NCBI RefSeq assembly: GCF_023518235.1 | Contig: NZ_CP090423.1 | Span: 3,427,001 to 3,491,000, forward strand | Origin: Stenotrophomonas maltophilia | GTDB lineage: Bacteria > Pseudomonadota > Gammaproteobacteria > Xanthomonadales > Xanthomonadaceae | DNA: 64,000 bases | Reading direction: 5' to 3' | Part shown: positions 46,652-55,711 of the stretch, piece by piece | Layout: every line of letters begins with the position of its first letter | Numbering within the stretch: position 1 is the first letter of the stretch | Program-made: the position numbers and the translations under genes | Notes under the pieces: model-generated | What the model was told of the DNA's origin: nothing | What the model saw: only the letters and a program-made list of their open reading frames with translations | Database searches by the model: none

Positions 46652-47353
46652 ATGACCGACCGCATCCCTCTGTTGCTGCTCCCCGGCCTGCTCAACGATG
46701 CCGAGCTGTGGCGTGCGCAGCTGGCCGACCTGGCCGATATCGCCGACTGCACGGTGGGCGACCAGACCCGTGGCGAGACCCTGCAGGCGGTGGCCGAGGA
46801 TGTGCTGGCACAGGCGCCGCAACGCTTCGCGCTGGCGGGCTTCTCGCTGGGTGGTTTCGTCGCCCAGCAGATCCTGCGCATTGCACCGGAACGGGTGATG
46901 CAGCTGGCGTTGATCGATACCTCGATCCATGCCGATTCACCGGAGCGTGCCGAACAGCGCCGCAGCCAGCGCGCCAGCGTGCGCCTGCCGGGCAGGTTCC
47001 ATGGCTTCGGCGATGCGCTGATGCGCAGCTACATCGATGCCTCGCGGCTGGACGACTACGTGCTGGTGCAGCGCGTGCGCGACATGACTGCCCGCCTGGG
47101 CGCGGAGGTGTTCCTGCGCCAGAGTGCGTTGGAGCGGCGCGATGGCCATGACGTGCTGGCCGGTTACCGCGATCGGCTGCTGATCGTGTGCGGTGCCAAC
47201 GACCGCATCACGCCGCTGGCGGTGAGCGAGGAAATGCACGCGCTGGTGCCACATTCGCAGCTGGTGGTGGTGCCCGATTGCGGGCACCTGGCGCCGATGG
47301 AGAAGCCTGAAGAAGTCAGCGCGGCAATGCGTGGATGGTTGCTGCAGGCCTGA
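46652..47353 (+). CDS. alpha/beta hydrolase
   Basis: A 233-residue single-domain hydrolase. The nucleophile elbow is GFSLGG (Ser near 69), the acid probably Asp near 185 (GANDRITPL) and the base His in DCGHLAPME (about 212). The short lid and LLLLPGLLNDAELW start fit small esterases of this superfamily; the substrate is unknown. The gene is followed by a GCCGGGCCATGCCCGGC hairpin that separates it from a convergent gene. Confidence 0.88.
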   Translation: MTDRIPLLLLPGLLNDAELWRAQLADLADIADCTVGDQTRGETLQAVAEDVLAQAPQRFALAGFSLGGFVAQQILRIAPERVMQLALIDTSIHADSPERAEQRRSQRASVRLPGRFHGFGDALMRSYIDASRLDDYVLVQRVRDMTARLGAEVFLRQSALERRDGHDVLAGYRDRLLIVCGANDRITPLAVSEEMHALVPHSQLVVVPDCGHLAPMEKPEEVSAAMRGWLLQA

Positions 47354-47357
47354 TGGA

Positions 47358-47380
47358 TCCGCCGGGCCATGCCCGGCGGC
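47358..47380. repeat. SMAG-like hairpin between convergent genes
   Basis: TCCGCCGGGCCATGCCCGGC forms a strong stem-loop in the 33-bp gap between the hydrolase and the aldo/keto reductase genes. Confidence 0.7.
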
Positions 47381-47386
47381 TGCTCT

Positions 47387-48196
47387 TCAGTCCCAGGCCG
47401 GCGCAATGCCTTCCGGGTTGGCCAGCCGGTGCCCTCGATCAAGCTTGGCGATCTGCGCCATGTCTTCGTCGGTCAGGCGGATCGCGGCCGCTTCCAGGTT
47501 GCTGGCCAGGTTCTCGCGCTTGGTCGAAGACGGAATGACCGAGTAACCCTGCTGCAATGCCCAGGCCAGCGCGATCTGTGCCGGCGTGGCCTGGTGGCGG
47601 CCGGCGATGGCCTGGATCACCGGGTCCTTGATCACCTCGCCATAGGCCAGGCTCATGTAGGCGGTGATGTGGATGCCGTTGTCCTGCAGGAACTTCACCA
47701 GCAGGCGGTTCTGCAGGTACGGGTGGATTTCGATCTGGTTGGTGGTGATCGCCTCGGCACCGAGGATCTCGATCGCCTTGCGGGTCTGGGCGATGGTGAA
47801 GTTGGAAATGCCGATCGCGCGGGTCAGGCCCTGCGCCTTGGCTTCGGCCAGCGCCGGCAGGTACTCCTCCATCGGCACGTCGACCTTGTCGTTCGGCGAC
47901 GGCCAATGGATCAGCGCCAGATCGACGCGGTCGGTGCGCAGCTTTTCCAGGCTGGTACGCAGGCTGGCCAGCAGCGCATCGCGCTTGAACTCGGTGATCC
48001 ACACCTTGGTGGTCAGGTACAGATCATCACGCGGCACGCCGGACTCGGCGATGGCCTGGCCGACTTCGGCTTCGTTGCCGTAGATCTGTGCGGTATCAAT
48101 GGCGCGGTAGCCGACGTCCAGCGCATTGCGCACCGAGTCGATCACGGTCTGGTCCTTCAGGCGGAAGGTGCCGAGACCAAAAGCGGGGACAGTCAT
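47387..48196 (-). CDS. dkgB: aldo/keto reductase, 2,5-didehydrogluconate reductase type
   Basis: A 269-residue NADPH-dependent reductase. The tetrad is visible as Asp in [11 protein letters not shown], Tyr in QIYGN, Lys in LTTKVW and His in LIHWPSPN. The length and [10 protein letters not shown] start match DkgB of E. coli (267 residues), which reduces 2,5-diketogluconate and small aldehydes such as methylglyoxal. The exact substrate is not shown. The start at 48196 matches the family. Confidence 0.87.
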   Translation of the reverse strand: MTVPAFGLGTFRLKDQTVIDSVRNALDVGYRAIDTAQIYGNEAEVGQAIAESGVPRDDLYLTTKVWITEFKRDALLASLRTSLEKLRTDRVDLALIHWPSPNDKVDVPMEEYLPALAEAKAQGLTRAIGISNFTIAQTRKAIEILGAEAITTNQIEIHPYLQNRLLVKFLQDNGIHITAYMSLAYGEVIKDPVIQAIAGRHQATPAQIALAWALQQGYSVIPSSTKRENLASNLEAAAIRLTDEDMAQIAKLDRGHRLANPEGIAPAWD

Positions 48197-48282
48197 GTGA
48201 AGCTCCAAAGGGGGAGGGCGTCGCAGAAGGAAGAGGGTAGGACAGGTGCCGTATGCATGCCGGCAACGCTGCATTGCATGAA

Positions 48283-49497
48283 TCAATGTGCGGCCACGGC
48301 AATGCCCTCGGCACGGTCATCGATACCGTCGCGACGGTCCAGGCGGCCGCTCAGCACGGTCAGTGCATACGCGCCCACCACCACCAGCGCGCCCAGCCAC
48401 GGCGTATGCATCAGGCCGATATGCTCCACCACCAGGCCCCCTAGCGACGCGCCCAGCGCGATGCCGATGTTGAACGCGGCGATGTTCAGGCCCGAGGCCA
48501 CGTCGCTGGCCTGCGGTGCGTAGCGCTGCGCCTGCTTGACCACGTAGACCTGCAGGCCCGGCACGTTGCCGAATGCCACCGCGCCCAGCGCCAGCACCGT
48601 CAGCAGCATCAGCCAGGTGTTGTAGGCGGTGAAGGTGAGCACGAACAGCACCATGGCCAGCAGCGCGAAGATGCGCTTCAGCGCCGGCACCGGGCCCATG
48701 CGATCGGCCAGGCGGCCGCCCCACAGGTTGCCGATCGCCACCGACACGCCGTACACCAGCAGCACCAGGCTGACCGCATTGGCCGAGAAGCCGGTGACGT
48801 CCTGCAGGATCGGCGCCAGGTAGGTGAAGGCCAGGAAGGTACCGCCGTAACCCAGCGCGGTCATCGCATAGACCAGCAACAGGCGCGGCTGCGCCAGCAC
48901 CGCCAGCTGCTGGCGGAAACTGGCCGGCACGCTCTGCGGGAGGTTGCGCGGCACGAACAGCAGCGCGCCCAGCAGGGCGATCACGCCCAGCGCGGCCACA
49001 GCCAGGAAGGTGGCGCGCCAGCCCAGGTGCTGGCCGATGAAGGTGCCCAGCGGCACGCCGGTCACCAGGGCCACGGTCAGGCCGGTGAACATGATGGCGA
49101 TCGCACTGGCCGCCTTTTCCTTCGGCACCACCGCAGTGGCGATGATCGAGCCGATCGAGAAGAACACGCCATGGGCCAGGCCGGTGAGGATGCGCGCAGC
49201 GATCAGCGAGGTGTAGCCCGGCGCCAGGAAGGCGATGACGTTGCCAACGGTGAACAGCACCATCAGCGCCACCAGCAGCTGCTTGCGCGGCACGCGGCCG
49301 GTCAGTGCAGTCAGCACCGGTGCGCCGATGGCCACGCCCAGTGCGTACAGCGAGACCAGCAGGCCGGCCGAAGGCAGGCTGACCTGCAGGTCGGCGGCGA
49401 TGGTCGGGATCAGGCCGACGATGACGAACTCGGTGGTGCCGATGGCGAAGGCACCGAGGGTCAAGGCCAGCAGGGCGAGGGGAATGCCACGGATCAT
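48283..49497 (-). CDS. MFS transporter, DHA1/AraJ-like
   Basis: A 404-residue 12-helix transporter. The start [20 protein letters not shown] and the motif-A region [20 protein letters not shown] are typical of DHA1 exporters for sugars, arabinose-like compounds or drugs. It is divergent from a LysR regulator with a 105-bp gap, a usual arrangement in which the regulator controls the exporter. The ATG at 49497 is the family start. Confidence 0.92.
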   Translation of the reverse strand: MIRGIPLALLALTLGAFAIGTTEFVIVGLIPTIAADLQVSLPSAGLLVSLYALGVAIGAPVLTALTGRVPRKQLLVALMVLFTVGNVIAFLAPGYTSLIAARILTGLAHGVFFSIGSIIATAVVPKEKAASAIAIMFTGLTVALVTGVPLGTFIGQHLGWRATFLAVAALGVIALLGALLFVPRNLPQSVPASFRQQLAVLAQPRLLLVYAMTALGYGGTFLAFTYLAPILQDVTGFSANAVSLVLLVYGVSVAIGNLWGGRLADRMGPVPALKRIFALLAMVLFVLTFTAYNTWLMLLTVLALGAVAFGNVPGLQVYVVKQAQRYAPQASDVASGLNIAAFNIGIALGASLGGLVVEHIGLMHTPWLGALVVVGAYALTVLSGRLDRRDGIDDRAEGIAVAAH

Positions 49498-49602
49498 GGC
49501 AGGCTCCAGAGAGAGGGAAGGCGCGCAGTGTGCGCGGCCCACCTTTGCGGAAAAACCGGTCTTCACGCCAATCACTCTTGCCTGTCGGTCAATAATGGCG
49601 GC

Positions 49603-50505
49603 ATGAAGACCACCCTCGACGAAATGCAGGCCTTCCTCGCCGTGATCGACAGTGGCTCGATCAGTGCCGCTGCCGAGCAGCTGGGGCAGACCCCTTCCGG
49701 CGTGAGCCGTGCGCTGGGACGGTTGGAGGACAAGCTGGGCACCACCCTGCTGACCCGCACCACGCGCCGCCTGCACCTGACCGCCGAGGGTGAGGCCTAC
49801 CTGCGCCATGCGCGGGCCATCATCGACGCGGTGGAGTCGGCCGAGGAACAGATGGCCGCACGCCGCGAGCGTCCGGCCGGACGCCTGCGCGTGGATGCGG
49901 CGATGCCGTTCGTGCTGCACGTGATCGCGCCGCTGGTGTCCGGCTACCGCGCGCGCTACCCCGAGGTGCAGCTGGAGTTGAACAGCTCCGAGCGCTATAT
50001 CGACCTGCTTGAACGGCGCACGGACCTGGCCATCCGCATCGGCCCGCTGACCGATTCCACCCTGCATGCGCGTTCGCTGGGGCGATGCCGGCTGCAGCTG
50101 GTCGCCAGCCCGGCCTATCTGGCCACGCACGGTGAGCCGGCCAGTGTGGCGGCGCTGGGTCAGCACACCCTGTTGGGCTTCAATGAACCGGAGTCGCTGA
50201 ACCGTTGGCCGTTGACCGGTGATGCCGACGGTCAGTTGCTGGTACGCCCGGATATCGCGGTATCCAGCGGCGAAACCCTGCGCCGGCTGGCGGTGGAAGG
50301 GGTGGGCATCAGCTGCCTGTCCGATTTCGTCACCGATCGCGACCGTGCCGCCGGCACGCTGGTGCCGGTGCTGGCCGCGCAGACGCTGGCTGTGTATCAG
50401 CCGATCCACGCGGTGTACTACCGCAACACCGCGGTGTCGGCGCGGATCAGCTCGTTCCTGGATTACCTGGGTGAGGCGATGGCCAGGAGCGATTACCTGC
50501 GCTGA
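49603..50505 (+). CDS. LysR-type transcriptional regulator
   Basis: A 300-residue regulator. The winged HTH lies at 1-65 (MQAFLAVIDSGSISAAAEQL, PSGVSRALGRLEDKLGTTLL) and the substrate-binding domain covers 90-300. It resembles the YhjC/DmlR branch. It most likely controls the divergent MFS gene and itself through sites in the 105-bp gap between them. The inducer is unknown. Confidence 0.93.
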   Translation: MKTTLDEMQAFLAVIDSGSISAAAEQLGQTPSGVSRALGRLEDKLGTTLLTRTTRRLHLTAEGEAYLRHARAIIDAVESAEEQMAARRERPAGRLRVDAAMPFVLHVIAPLVSGYRARYPEVQLELNSSERYIDLLERRTDLAIRIGPLTDSTLHARSLGRCRLQLVASPAYLATHGEPASVAALGQHTLLGFNEPESLNRWPLTGDADGQLLVRPDIAVSSGETLRRLAVEGVGISCLSDFVTDRDRAAGTLVPVLAAQTLAVYQPIHAVYYRNTAVSARISSFLDYLGEAMARSDYLR

Positions 50506-50526
50506 GGGTTGCGGCCGGGTCGTTGG

Positions 50527-50656
50527 GTTGCCGGCCAGCGGCCGGCACTACCGCAGGTTTCGGTGGGTGCGGACCGTTGGTCCGCACTGATCCTGCCGTC
50601 GCCCGACCAACGGTCGGGCGCTACCCCGTCTGGTAGTGCCGGCCGCTGGCCGGCAA
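50527..50656. repeat. cluster of four SMAG-type stem-loops
   Basis: Four hairpins in a row: CCGGCCAGCGGCCGG at 50530, GCGGACCGTTGGTCCGC near 50569-50585, CCCGACCAACGGTCGGG near 50601, and GTAGTGCCGGCCGCTGGCCG at 50633. The two inner ones have a different core from the outer ones. The cluster separates the convergent LysR and chemoreceptor genes. Confidence 0.85.
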
Positions 50657-50665
50657 CCGGATCCC

Positions 50666-52786
50666 TCAGGCCGCGCGCGCCAGCGCGTCCTTCGCTGCGG
50701 CGGTGCTCGACAGGTCGAACACATCCACCGCATCGATCAGGCGGTTCGCCTGTTGTTCCAGGCTGCGCGCGGCGGCACTGGCTTCTTCCACCAGCGCGGC
50801 GTTCTGCTGGGTGGTGCCATCCATCTGGATCACCGTCTGGCTGACCTGCTCGATGCCCGCGCTCTGCTCCTGCGAGGCGGCGGAAATCTCGGCCATGATG
50901 TCGGTCACGCGCTGCACCGACGCCACGATCTCGGCCATGGTGCCGCCCGCTTCGCGCACGCGCTGCGCGCCGTGGCCGACCTGTTCCACCGAGGCTTCGA
51001 TCAGCGCCTTGATCTCCTTCGCGGCACCGGCCGAGCGCTGCGCCAGCGTGCGCACTTCGCTGGCCACCACGGCAAAGCCACGGCCCTGCTCGCCCGCGCG
51101 TGCCGCTTCCACTGCGGCATTCAAGGCCAGGATGTTGGTCTGGAACGCAATGCCATCGATCACGCTGATGATCTCGGCGATCTGCCGTGATGAAGTCTCG
51201 ATCGCGCCCATCGTCGCCACCACCTGGCCGACCACGCTGCCGCCCTGCGAGGCGACGCTGTGCGCGCCGATTGCCAGCTGGTTGGCCTGGCGTGCGTGCT
51301 CGGCGTTCTGGCGCACGGTGGAGGTCAGTTCCTCCATCGAAGCGGCGGTTTCTTCCAGATTGGCGGCCTGTTGTTCGGTGCGGCGCGACAGGTCGTTGTT
51401 GCCGGCGGCGATTTCCGCAGCAGCGGTGTGGATGTTGCCGGAGGCGTGCTTGATGTCGGTGACGATGGTCGCCAGCTGTGCGGCGGTGGTGTTGGCGTCG
51501 CCGGCAATGCGTGCGAACACGCCCTGGAAATCGCCATGCATGCGCGCGCCGAGGCGACCATCGGCAATCGCGCGCAGCATGCTGGAGACCTCGCCCAGGT
51601 TCAGCTCGGTGGTCTGCATCAGGCGGTTCAGGCCGTCGACCATCGCGCGGAAGTCATGCTCGAAGCGCGCGCTGTCGCCACGCTGGCTGAAGTCGCCGGC
51701 GGCGGCGGCTTCGGCCAGGCGACGGATCTCGCCATTGATCGCGCCGAGGTTGTGCTTGACCGCATCCAGCGCCTCGGTGATCACCGCCTTCTCGCCGGGC
51801 AGGCGCTCCATGTCCTGGCTGAGGTCGCCGATGGCATAACGGCCCATGATCGCGATCGCGCGCATTTTCACCCGGATGTGCGCATCGACCAGCGTGTTGC
51901 TGTCGGCCACCATGGTGCCGAACGCACCGGGGAAGGCGCTGGCGTCCATGCGGTGGCTGATGGTGCCGGCCTCATGCGCCTGCGCCATCGCGGTCTGCGC
52001 ATCCAGTACGCCGCGCAGTGTGGACTGCACCGCCTGCATGGCCTGTGCCAGGCGGCCGATCTCGTCGCGGCTGCGCACCTGCACCACGTGCTGCAGGTCG
52101 CCGGCGGCCACCGCGCGGGCGGCCGCTTCCACCGCCAGCACCGGCTGCACCACGGCGCGTCGCAACCACCAGGCCAGTCCCATCAGCAGCAGCACCGCGG
52201 CCAGCACGGTCAGCGCCGCGCACAGCAGCAGGGTCTGCCGCGCCTGCTGCGAGCGCGCCGCCACCGCCGCTTCGGCCACCTGCGTGGCGTGCGTGCTCAG
52301 CGCGTCCAGGGCGCTCGCCACCGGGCGATCCTTGCCGCGCACCAGATTGTCGCCGGCGGCCGGCGCGTAGCCGGCTTCGGCGAAGGCCTGCAGCGCGGCG
52401 TGGTAATCGCGCTGCAGCTGCGCGTGCAGGCCGGTGAACGCCTGCGCCAGTTCGCGCGTGCGTGCATCGGGGCTGCTGGCCAGACCCTTGGCCAGCTGTT
52501 CGACCAGGCGGCCTTCGCTGTCAAAGGCATCCAGGTGCAGCTTGCGCAGCGCATCGTCGTGGCCACGCAGCAGCACGTTCTTCCATTCCTGCACCTGGCC
52601 GCGGAACTCGCGCTGCAGGCGTTCGGCGTCGCGGCTGTGCGCGACCTCGGGCGGAACTTCGGTGGACAGTTTCAACCAGGCAGAAGCCAGGCCGGCCAGG
52701 GCGCACAGCAGAACCACAGCCAAGCCAACGGAAACCGCGCCGAGCAGCTTGGACTGCAGCCGCGGCGCACGGGTGGACGCATTCAT
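50666..52786 (-). CDS. methyl-accepting chemotaxis protein
   Basis: A 706-residue chemoreceptor. A first membrane helix lies at about 12-33 ([20 protein letters not shown]). A periplasmic helical domain of about 150 residues follows, then a second helix near 190-210 and a HAMP region. A long signalling domain comes last, with the conserved hairpin tip ([20 protein letters not shown] just after it and [24 protein letters not shown] segments before it). It controls the CheA kinase from the inner membrane. The ligand is unknown. It is divergent from an Rrf2 regulator. Confidence 0.93.
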   Translation of the reverse strand: MNASTRAPRLQSKLLGAVSVGLAVVLLCALAGLASAWLKLSTEVPPEVAHSRDAERLQREFRGQVQEWKNVLLRGHDDALRKLHLDAFDSEGRLVEQLAKGLASSPDARTRELAQAFTGLHAQLQRDYHAALQAFAEAGYAPAAGDNLVRGKDRPVASALDALSTHATQVAEAAVAARSQQARQTLLLCAALTVLAAVLLLMGLAWWLRRAVVQPVLAVEAAARAVAAGDLQHVVQVRSRDEIGRLAQAMQAVQSTLRGVLDAQTAMAQAHEAGTISHRMDASAFPGAFGTMVADSNTLVDAHIRVKMRAIAIMGRYAIGDLSQDMERLPGEKAVITEALDAVKHNLGAINGEIRRLAEAAAAGDFSQRGDSARFEHDFRAMVDGLNRLMQTTELNLGEVSSMLRAIADGRLGARMHGDFQGVFARIAGDANTTAAQLATIVTDIKHASGNIHTAAAEIAAGNNDLSRRTEQQAANLEETAASMEELTSTVRQNAEHARQANQLAIGAHSVASQGGSVVGQVVATMGAIETSSRQIAEIISVIDGIAFQTNILALNAAVEAARAGEQGRGFAVVASEVRTLAQRSAGAAKEIKALIEASVEQVGHGAQRVREAGGTMAEIVASVQRVTDIMAEISAASQEQSAGIEQVSQTVIQMDGTTQQNAALVEEASAAARSLEQQANRLIDAVDVFDLSSTAAAKDALARAA

Positions 52787-52876
52787 GTGGGAGCACTCTC
52801 GGGAAGGGGCGATGCGGTATCGACCGGTTTCGATCCCCTCTGAAGTGCGACGCTCATCACATTCGTGTTTCGTTCA

Positions 52877-52886
52877 AGGAGGTGAA
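52877..52886 (+). other. strong Shine-Dalgarno-like sequence without a start codon
   Basis: AAGGAGGTGA, a near-complete anti-16S match, is followed by no ATG, GTG or TTG at normal spacing; an ATT lies 9 bases away. It may be chance, part of the chemoreceptor promoter on the other strand, or the relic of a short leader peptide. Confidence 0.3.
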
Positions 52887-52901
52887 GGAAACATTTCATA
52901 G

Positions 52902-52915
52902 GACAAATGTGTCCA
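52902..52915. promoter_or_regulatory. short imperfect palindrome in the divergent promoter region
   Basis: GGACAAATGTGTCC has five-base arms around AATG, in an AT-rich stretch between the chemoreceptor and Rrf2 genes. It may be a second regulator site. The evidence is weak. Confidence 0.3.
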
Positions 52916-52952
52916 GATGGAACTAAAGCAGACTCTCGACAGGGGATTTAAA

Positions 52953-52971
52953 TGTAACTATGGTAGTTACA
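52953..52971. promoter_or_regulatory. operator of the Rrf2 regulator
   Basis: TGTAACTA-TGG-TAGTTACA is a perfect 8-bp inverted repeat. Its last base is the A of the start codon of the Rrf2 gene. A dimer bound here would cover the start region and block transcription or initiation of its own operon. Confidence 0.8.
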
Positions 52972-53426
52972 TGAAATCCGCGAACCCGCTCTCCGACGCC
53001 CTGCACGTGATGGCCCACCTGGTCGGCCAGCAGGGCCCGCGCACCTCCGAACAGCTGGCCGCGTGCCTGCCGACGCACCCGGTGGTGATCCGCCGCCTGT
53101 TGGCCCAGATGCACAAGGCCGGGCTGGTGAACAGCACGCGCGGCCACGGTGGCGGTAGCCAGCTGGCACGCGAAGCCGCAGCGATCACCCTGCACGACAT
53201 CTATCTGGCCGTCGGGGCGCCCGCGCTGGTGCAGGTCGGTACGCGCGATGCCGGCCGCGGTTGCCCGATCCAGCAGCTGGTCAACAACGCCCTGCTGGAG
53301 GGCGCGCGCGAGGCGCAGCGGCTACTGGAAGCGCGCCTGCAGGCGACCACGCTGGATCAGCTCGGCGCCGACTTCGCCCGTCATCTCGCTCATCATCGCT
53401 CCCTGGAAGGTCACCATGAATCCTGA
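52971..53426 (+). CDS. Rrf2-family transcriptional regulator
   Basis: A 151-residue winged-helix repressor: SDALHVMAHLVGQQGPRTSE, VVIRRLLAQMHKAGLVNSTR and GHGGGSQLAREAA are the family's HTH and wing. The three-Cys cluster of Fe-S Rrf2 members (IscR, NsrR) is absent, so it resembles the YwnA/CymR-type group. Only a single Cys, in GCPIQQL, lies in the dimer helix region and might sense oxidation. The ATG at 52971 overlaps a palindromic operator. The gene overlaps the flavoprotein gene by 11 bp, its likely target. Confidence 0.9.
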   Translation: MKSANPLSDALHVMAHLVGQQGPRTSEQLAACLPTHPVVIRRLLAQMHKAGLVNSTRGHGGGSQLAREAAAITLHDIYLAVGAPALVQVGTRDAGRGCPIQQLVNNALLEGAREAQRLLEARLQATTLDQLGADFARHLAHHRSLEGHHES

Positions 53427-54321
53427 TGTGCTCATCGTCGGCGGCAGCTATGCCGGCATCGCCGCTGGCCTGATCCTCGCGCGTGCCCGTCGGCCGGTCA
53501 CGATCATTGACGCCGGTTCACCGCGCAATCGCTTCGCCAGCCACTCGCACGGCGTGCTCGGGCTGGACGGCATCAGTGGCGCCGAGCTGCTGAAGACCGC
53601 GCGCCAGCAACTGCTGGCTTACCCCAGTGTGCGCTGGCTCCATGCCGAGGCCGTGCAGGCCGATGCCACCACCGACGGTGTGGAAGTGCGTACCGCCGAT
53701 GGCCAGGTGCTGGCGGCGCGCAAGCTGCTGCTGGCCAGCGGCATCGCCGACCAGCTGCCGGTGTTGCCGGGCCTGGCCGAGCGCTGGGGCAGCACCGTGC
53801 TGCATTGCCCCTACTGCCACGGCTATGAAGTCGGTGGCGGCGCCATCGGCCTGCTCGGCGGTCATCCGATGTCGGCCGCCAAGGCGCCGTTGTTTGCCGA
53901 CTGGGGCAATGTCACCTTTTTCAGCCAGGGCCTGGCGATCACCGACGAAGAGAGCGCCGCCATGCAGCAGCGCGGCGTGCAGATCGAGACGGTGCCGGTG
54001 GTGGCTGTGCACGGCGATCAGCCGACCTGGCTGGAAGTGGAGTTGGCCGATGGCCGCCGCATCGCGCAACGCGCGCTGTTCGTGCCGGCCACGCAGGCGA
54101 TGGCGACGCCGCTCGTGCAGCAGCTGGGCTGTGCGTTGGCGGAGAGCCCGTTGGGCGTGCTGATCGAGGTCGATGCGATGAAGCAGACTTCGGTGCCGAA
54201 CGTGTACGCCGCCGGCGATGCGACCACGGTCGGCAACATCACCCTGGCCATGGCCGAAGGCGTGCGCGCAGGCATCGGCGTGCATCACGCGCTCGTGGCC
54301 CAGGACAGCGTGCCGCGCTGA
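53416..54321 (+). CDS. thioredoxin-reductase-like flavoprotein
   Basis: A 301-residue NAD(P)H/FAD enzyme. The FAD motif is IVGGSYAGIAAGLIL (7-21), the redox pair CPYC lies near residue 133 (LHCPYCHGYE), a nucleotide motif is at GLLGGH near 149, and AGDATTVGNITLAMAEG closes the FAD site. Proteins of this type act in disulfide or dithiol metabolism. The substrate thioredoxin-like partner is not in the window. Cotranscription with an Rrf2 repressor suggests induction by redox or electrophile stress. Confidence 0.92.
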   Translation: MNPDVLIVGGSYAGIAAGLILARARRPVTIIDAGSPRNRFASHSHGVLGLDGISGAELLKTARQQLLAYPSVRWLHAEAVQADATTDGVEVRTADGQVLAARKLLLASGIADQLPVLPGLAERWGSTVLHCPYCHGYEVGGGAIGLLGGHPMSAAKAPLFADWGNVTFFSQGLAITDEESAAMQQRGVQIETVPVVAVHGDQPTWLEVELADGRRIAQRALFVPATQAMATPLVQQLGCALAESPLGVLIEVDAMKQTSVPNVYAAGDATTVGNITLAMAEGVRAGIGVHHALVAQDSVPR

Positions 54322-54334
54322 ACGCACGTGTTCC

Positions 54335-54428
54335 GGTAGGTGCCGACCTTGGTCGGCGCTGTTTCATCCACGCAGTGCATGGATCCACCGCAATCGGGCG
54401 CGGTGGGTGCCGGCCTTGGCCGGCACCG
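54335..54428. repeat. SMAG-type stem-loop pair
   Basis: GTAGGTGCCGACCTTGGTCG and, 68 bp later, GGTGCCGGCCTTGGCCGGCA hairpins in the same orientation. They stand between the convergent flavoprotein and rtcB genes, so they may mark both 3' ends. Confidence 0.78.
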
Positions 54429-54433
54429 TTCCA

Positions 54434-55654
54434 TTACCCCTTCACGCACAGCACCTGCCGCAGCGTATGCACCACATCGACCAGATCCAGCTGCGCTGCC
54501 ATCACATCGTCGATCGACTTGTACGCTGCCGGTGACTCGTCCAGCACGCCGCTGTCCTTGCGGCATTCCACATGTGCGGTGGCTTCGCGATGCTGTGCCA
54601 GCGTGATCTGCTGGCGTGCGGCGCCACGGCTCATCACCCGGCCGGCACCGTGGCTGCAGCTGTGGAAGCTGTCCGCGTTGCCCTTGCCGCGCACGATGTA
54701 GCTACGCGTGCCCATGCTGCCGGGAATGATGCCCAGCTCGCCTTCGCGCGCACTGACCGCGCCCTTGCGCGTCACCAGCAGTTCCTGCCCGTGGTGCGTT
54801 TCCTTCTGCACGTAGTTGTGGTGGCAGTTCACTGCCATTGCCGCCAGCTGGAACTTCGGCAAGCGGTGGCGCATCTCGGCCAGCACCCGCGACATCATCG
54901 CCTCGCGGTTCTGCCGCGCGTAGTCCTGCGCCCACGACACCGCCTCAACGTAGTCGTCGAACAGCGGCTCGCCTTGCATGAAGAACGCCAGGTCCTTGTC
55001 CGGCAGGTGGAAGCCGAGCACACGCCGTGCCAGTTCCTCGCGCGCCTTCTCGATGAAGTAGGTGCCGATCAGGTTGCCGGTACCACGCGAGCCGCTGTGC
55101 AGCATCACCCACACCGTGTCCGTCTCGTCCAGGCACAGCTCGATGAAGTGATTGCCGCCGCCCAGCGTACCCAGCTGACGGTCGAGCTTGTCGGTGCGGA
55201 TCTTCCGATGCCTGTCCTTGATCTTCTCCAGCCCGGCGGCCAGCCCGGACTGCACCAGCCGGGTGTGGATGCTGTCGGGCATGCGCTGATGCTCGCCGCC
55301 GCGCCCATTGCCGACCGGGATGCTGCGCTCGATGCTGTTGCGCAGCTGCCGAAGGTCATCGGGCAGGTCGTTGGCGCGCAGCGTGGTACGCACGGCCGCC
55401 ATGCCGCAGCCGATGTCGACGCCGACCGCGGCCGGGATGATCGCACCGCGGGTCGGGATCACCGAGCCCACGGTCGCGCCCTTGCCCAGGTGCACGTCCG
55501 GCATCACCGCCACCCACGGCCCGACAAACGGGATCGCGGCGATGTTGCGCAGCTGCTCGTGGGCCTGTGCCTCCAGCGGCACGCCGTTGACCCAGCCCTT
55601 GATCGGCGTGGTCCCCTCGGCGTGCAGCCATTGATAGTTCTGTTGCGTGTCCAT
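54434..55654 (-). CDS. rtcB: RNA ligase RtcB
   Basis: A 406-residue protein close to the E. coli length of 408. It joins 2',3'-cyclic phosphate or 3'-phosphate RNA ends to 5'-OH ends using GTP and Mn2+. Metal and active-site residues are seen in GVDIGCGMAAVR, LGGGNHFIEL, MLHSGSRGTGN and VNCHHNYVQKE; the guanylated His is in CSHGAGRVMSR near 335. It repairs tRNA and rRNA cut by toxins. No rtcA or rtcR lies nearby. It is 57 bp downstream of a slipin gene and likely in one operon with it and the tRNA-like modules upstream. Confidence 0.96.
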   Translation of the reverse strand: MDTQQNYQWLHAEGTTPIKGWVNGVPLEAQAHEQLRNIAAIPFVGPWVAVMPDVHLGKGATVGSVIPTRGAIIPAAVGVDIGCGMAAVRTTLRANDLPDDLRQLRNSIERSIPVGNGRGGEHQRMPDSIHTRLVQSGLAAGLEKIKDRHRKIRTDKLDRQLGTLGGGNHFIELCLDETDTVWVMLHSGSRGTGNLIGTYFIEKAREELARRVLGFHLPDKDLAFFMQGEPLFDDYVEAVSWAQDYARQNREAMMSRVLAEMRHRLPKFQLAAMAVNCHHNYVQKETHHGQELLVTRKGAVSAREGELGIIPGSMGTRSYIVRGKGNADSFHSCSHGAGRVMSRGAARQQITLAQHREATAHVECRKDSGVLDESPAAYKSIDDVMAAQLDLVDVVHTLRQVLCVKG

Positions 55655-55711
55655 TGTCTTGTTGAATGTCCTTGATGGGCCGGCGGCGCGTCCCTGCGCC
55701 GCCGCTGCCCC

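Noticed and set aside
39601..50656. CRISPR-like array from repeated palindromes
   Set aside because: The repeats are dispersed, vary in core and orientation, and have no regular spacers or cas genes nearby.
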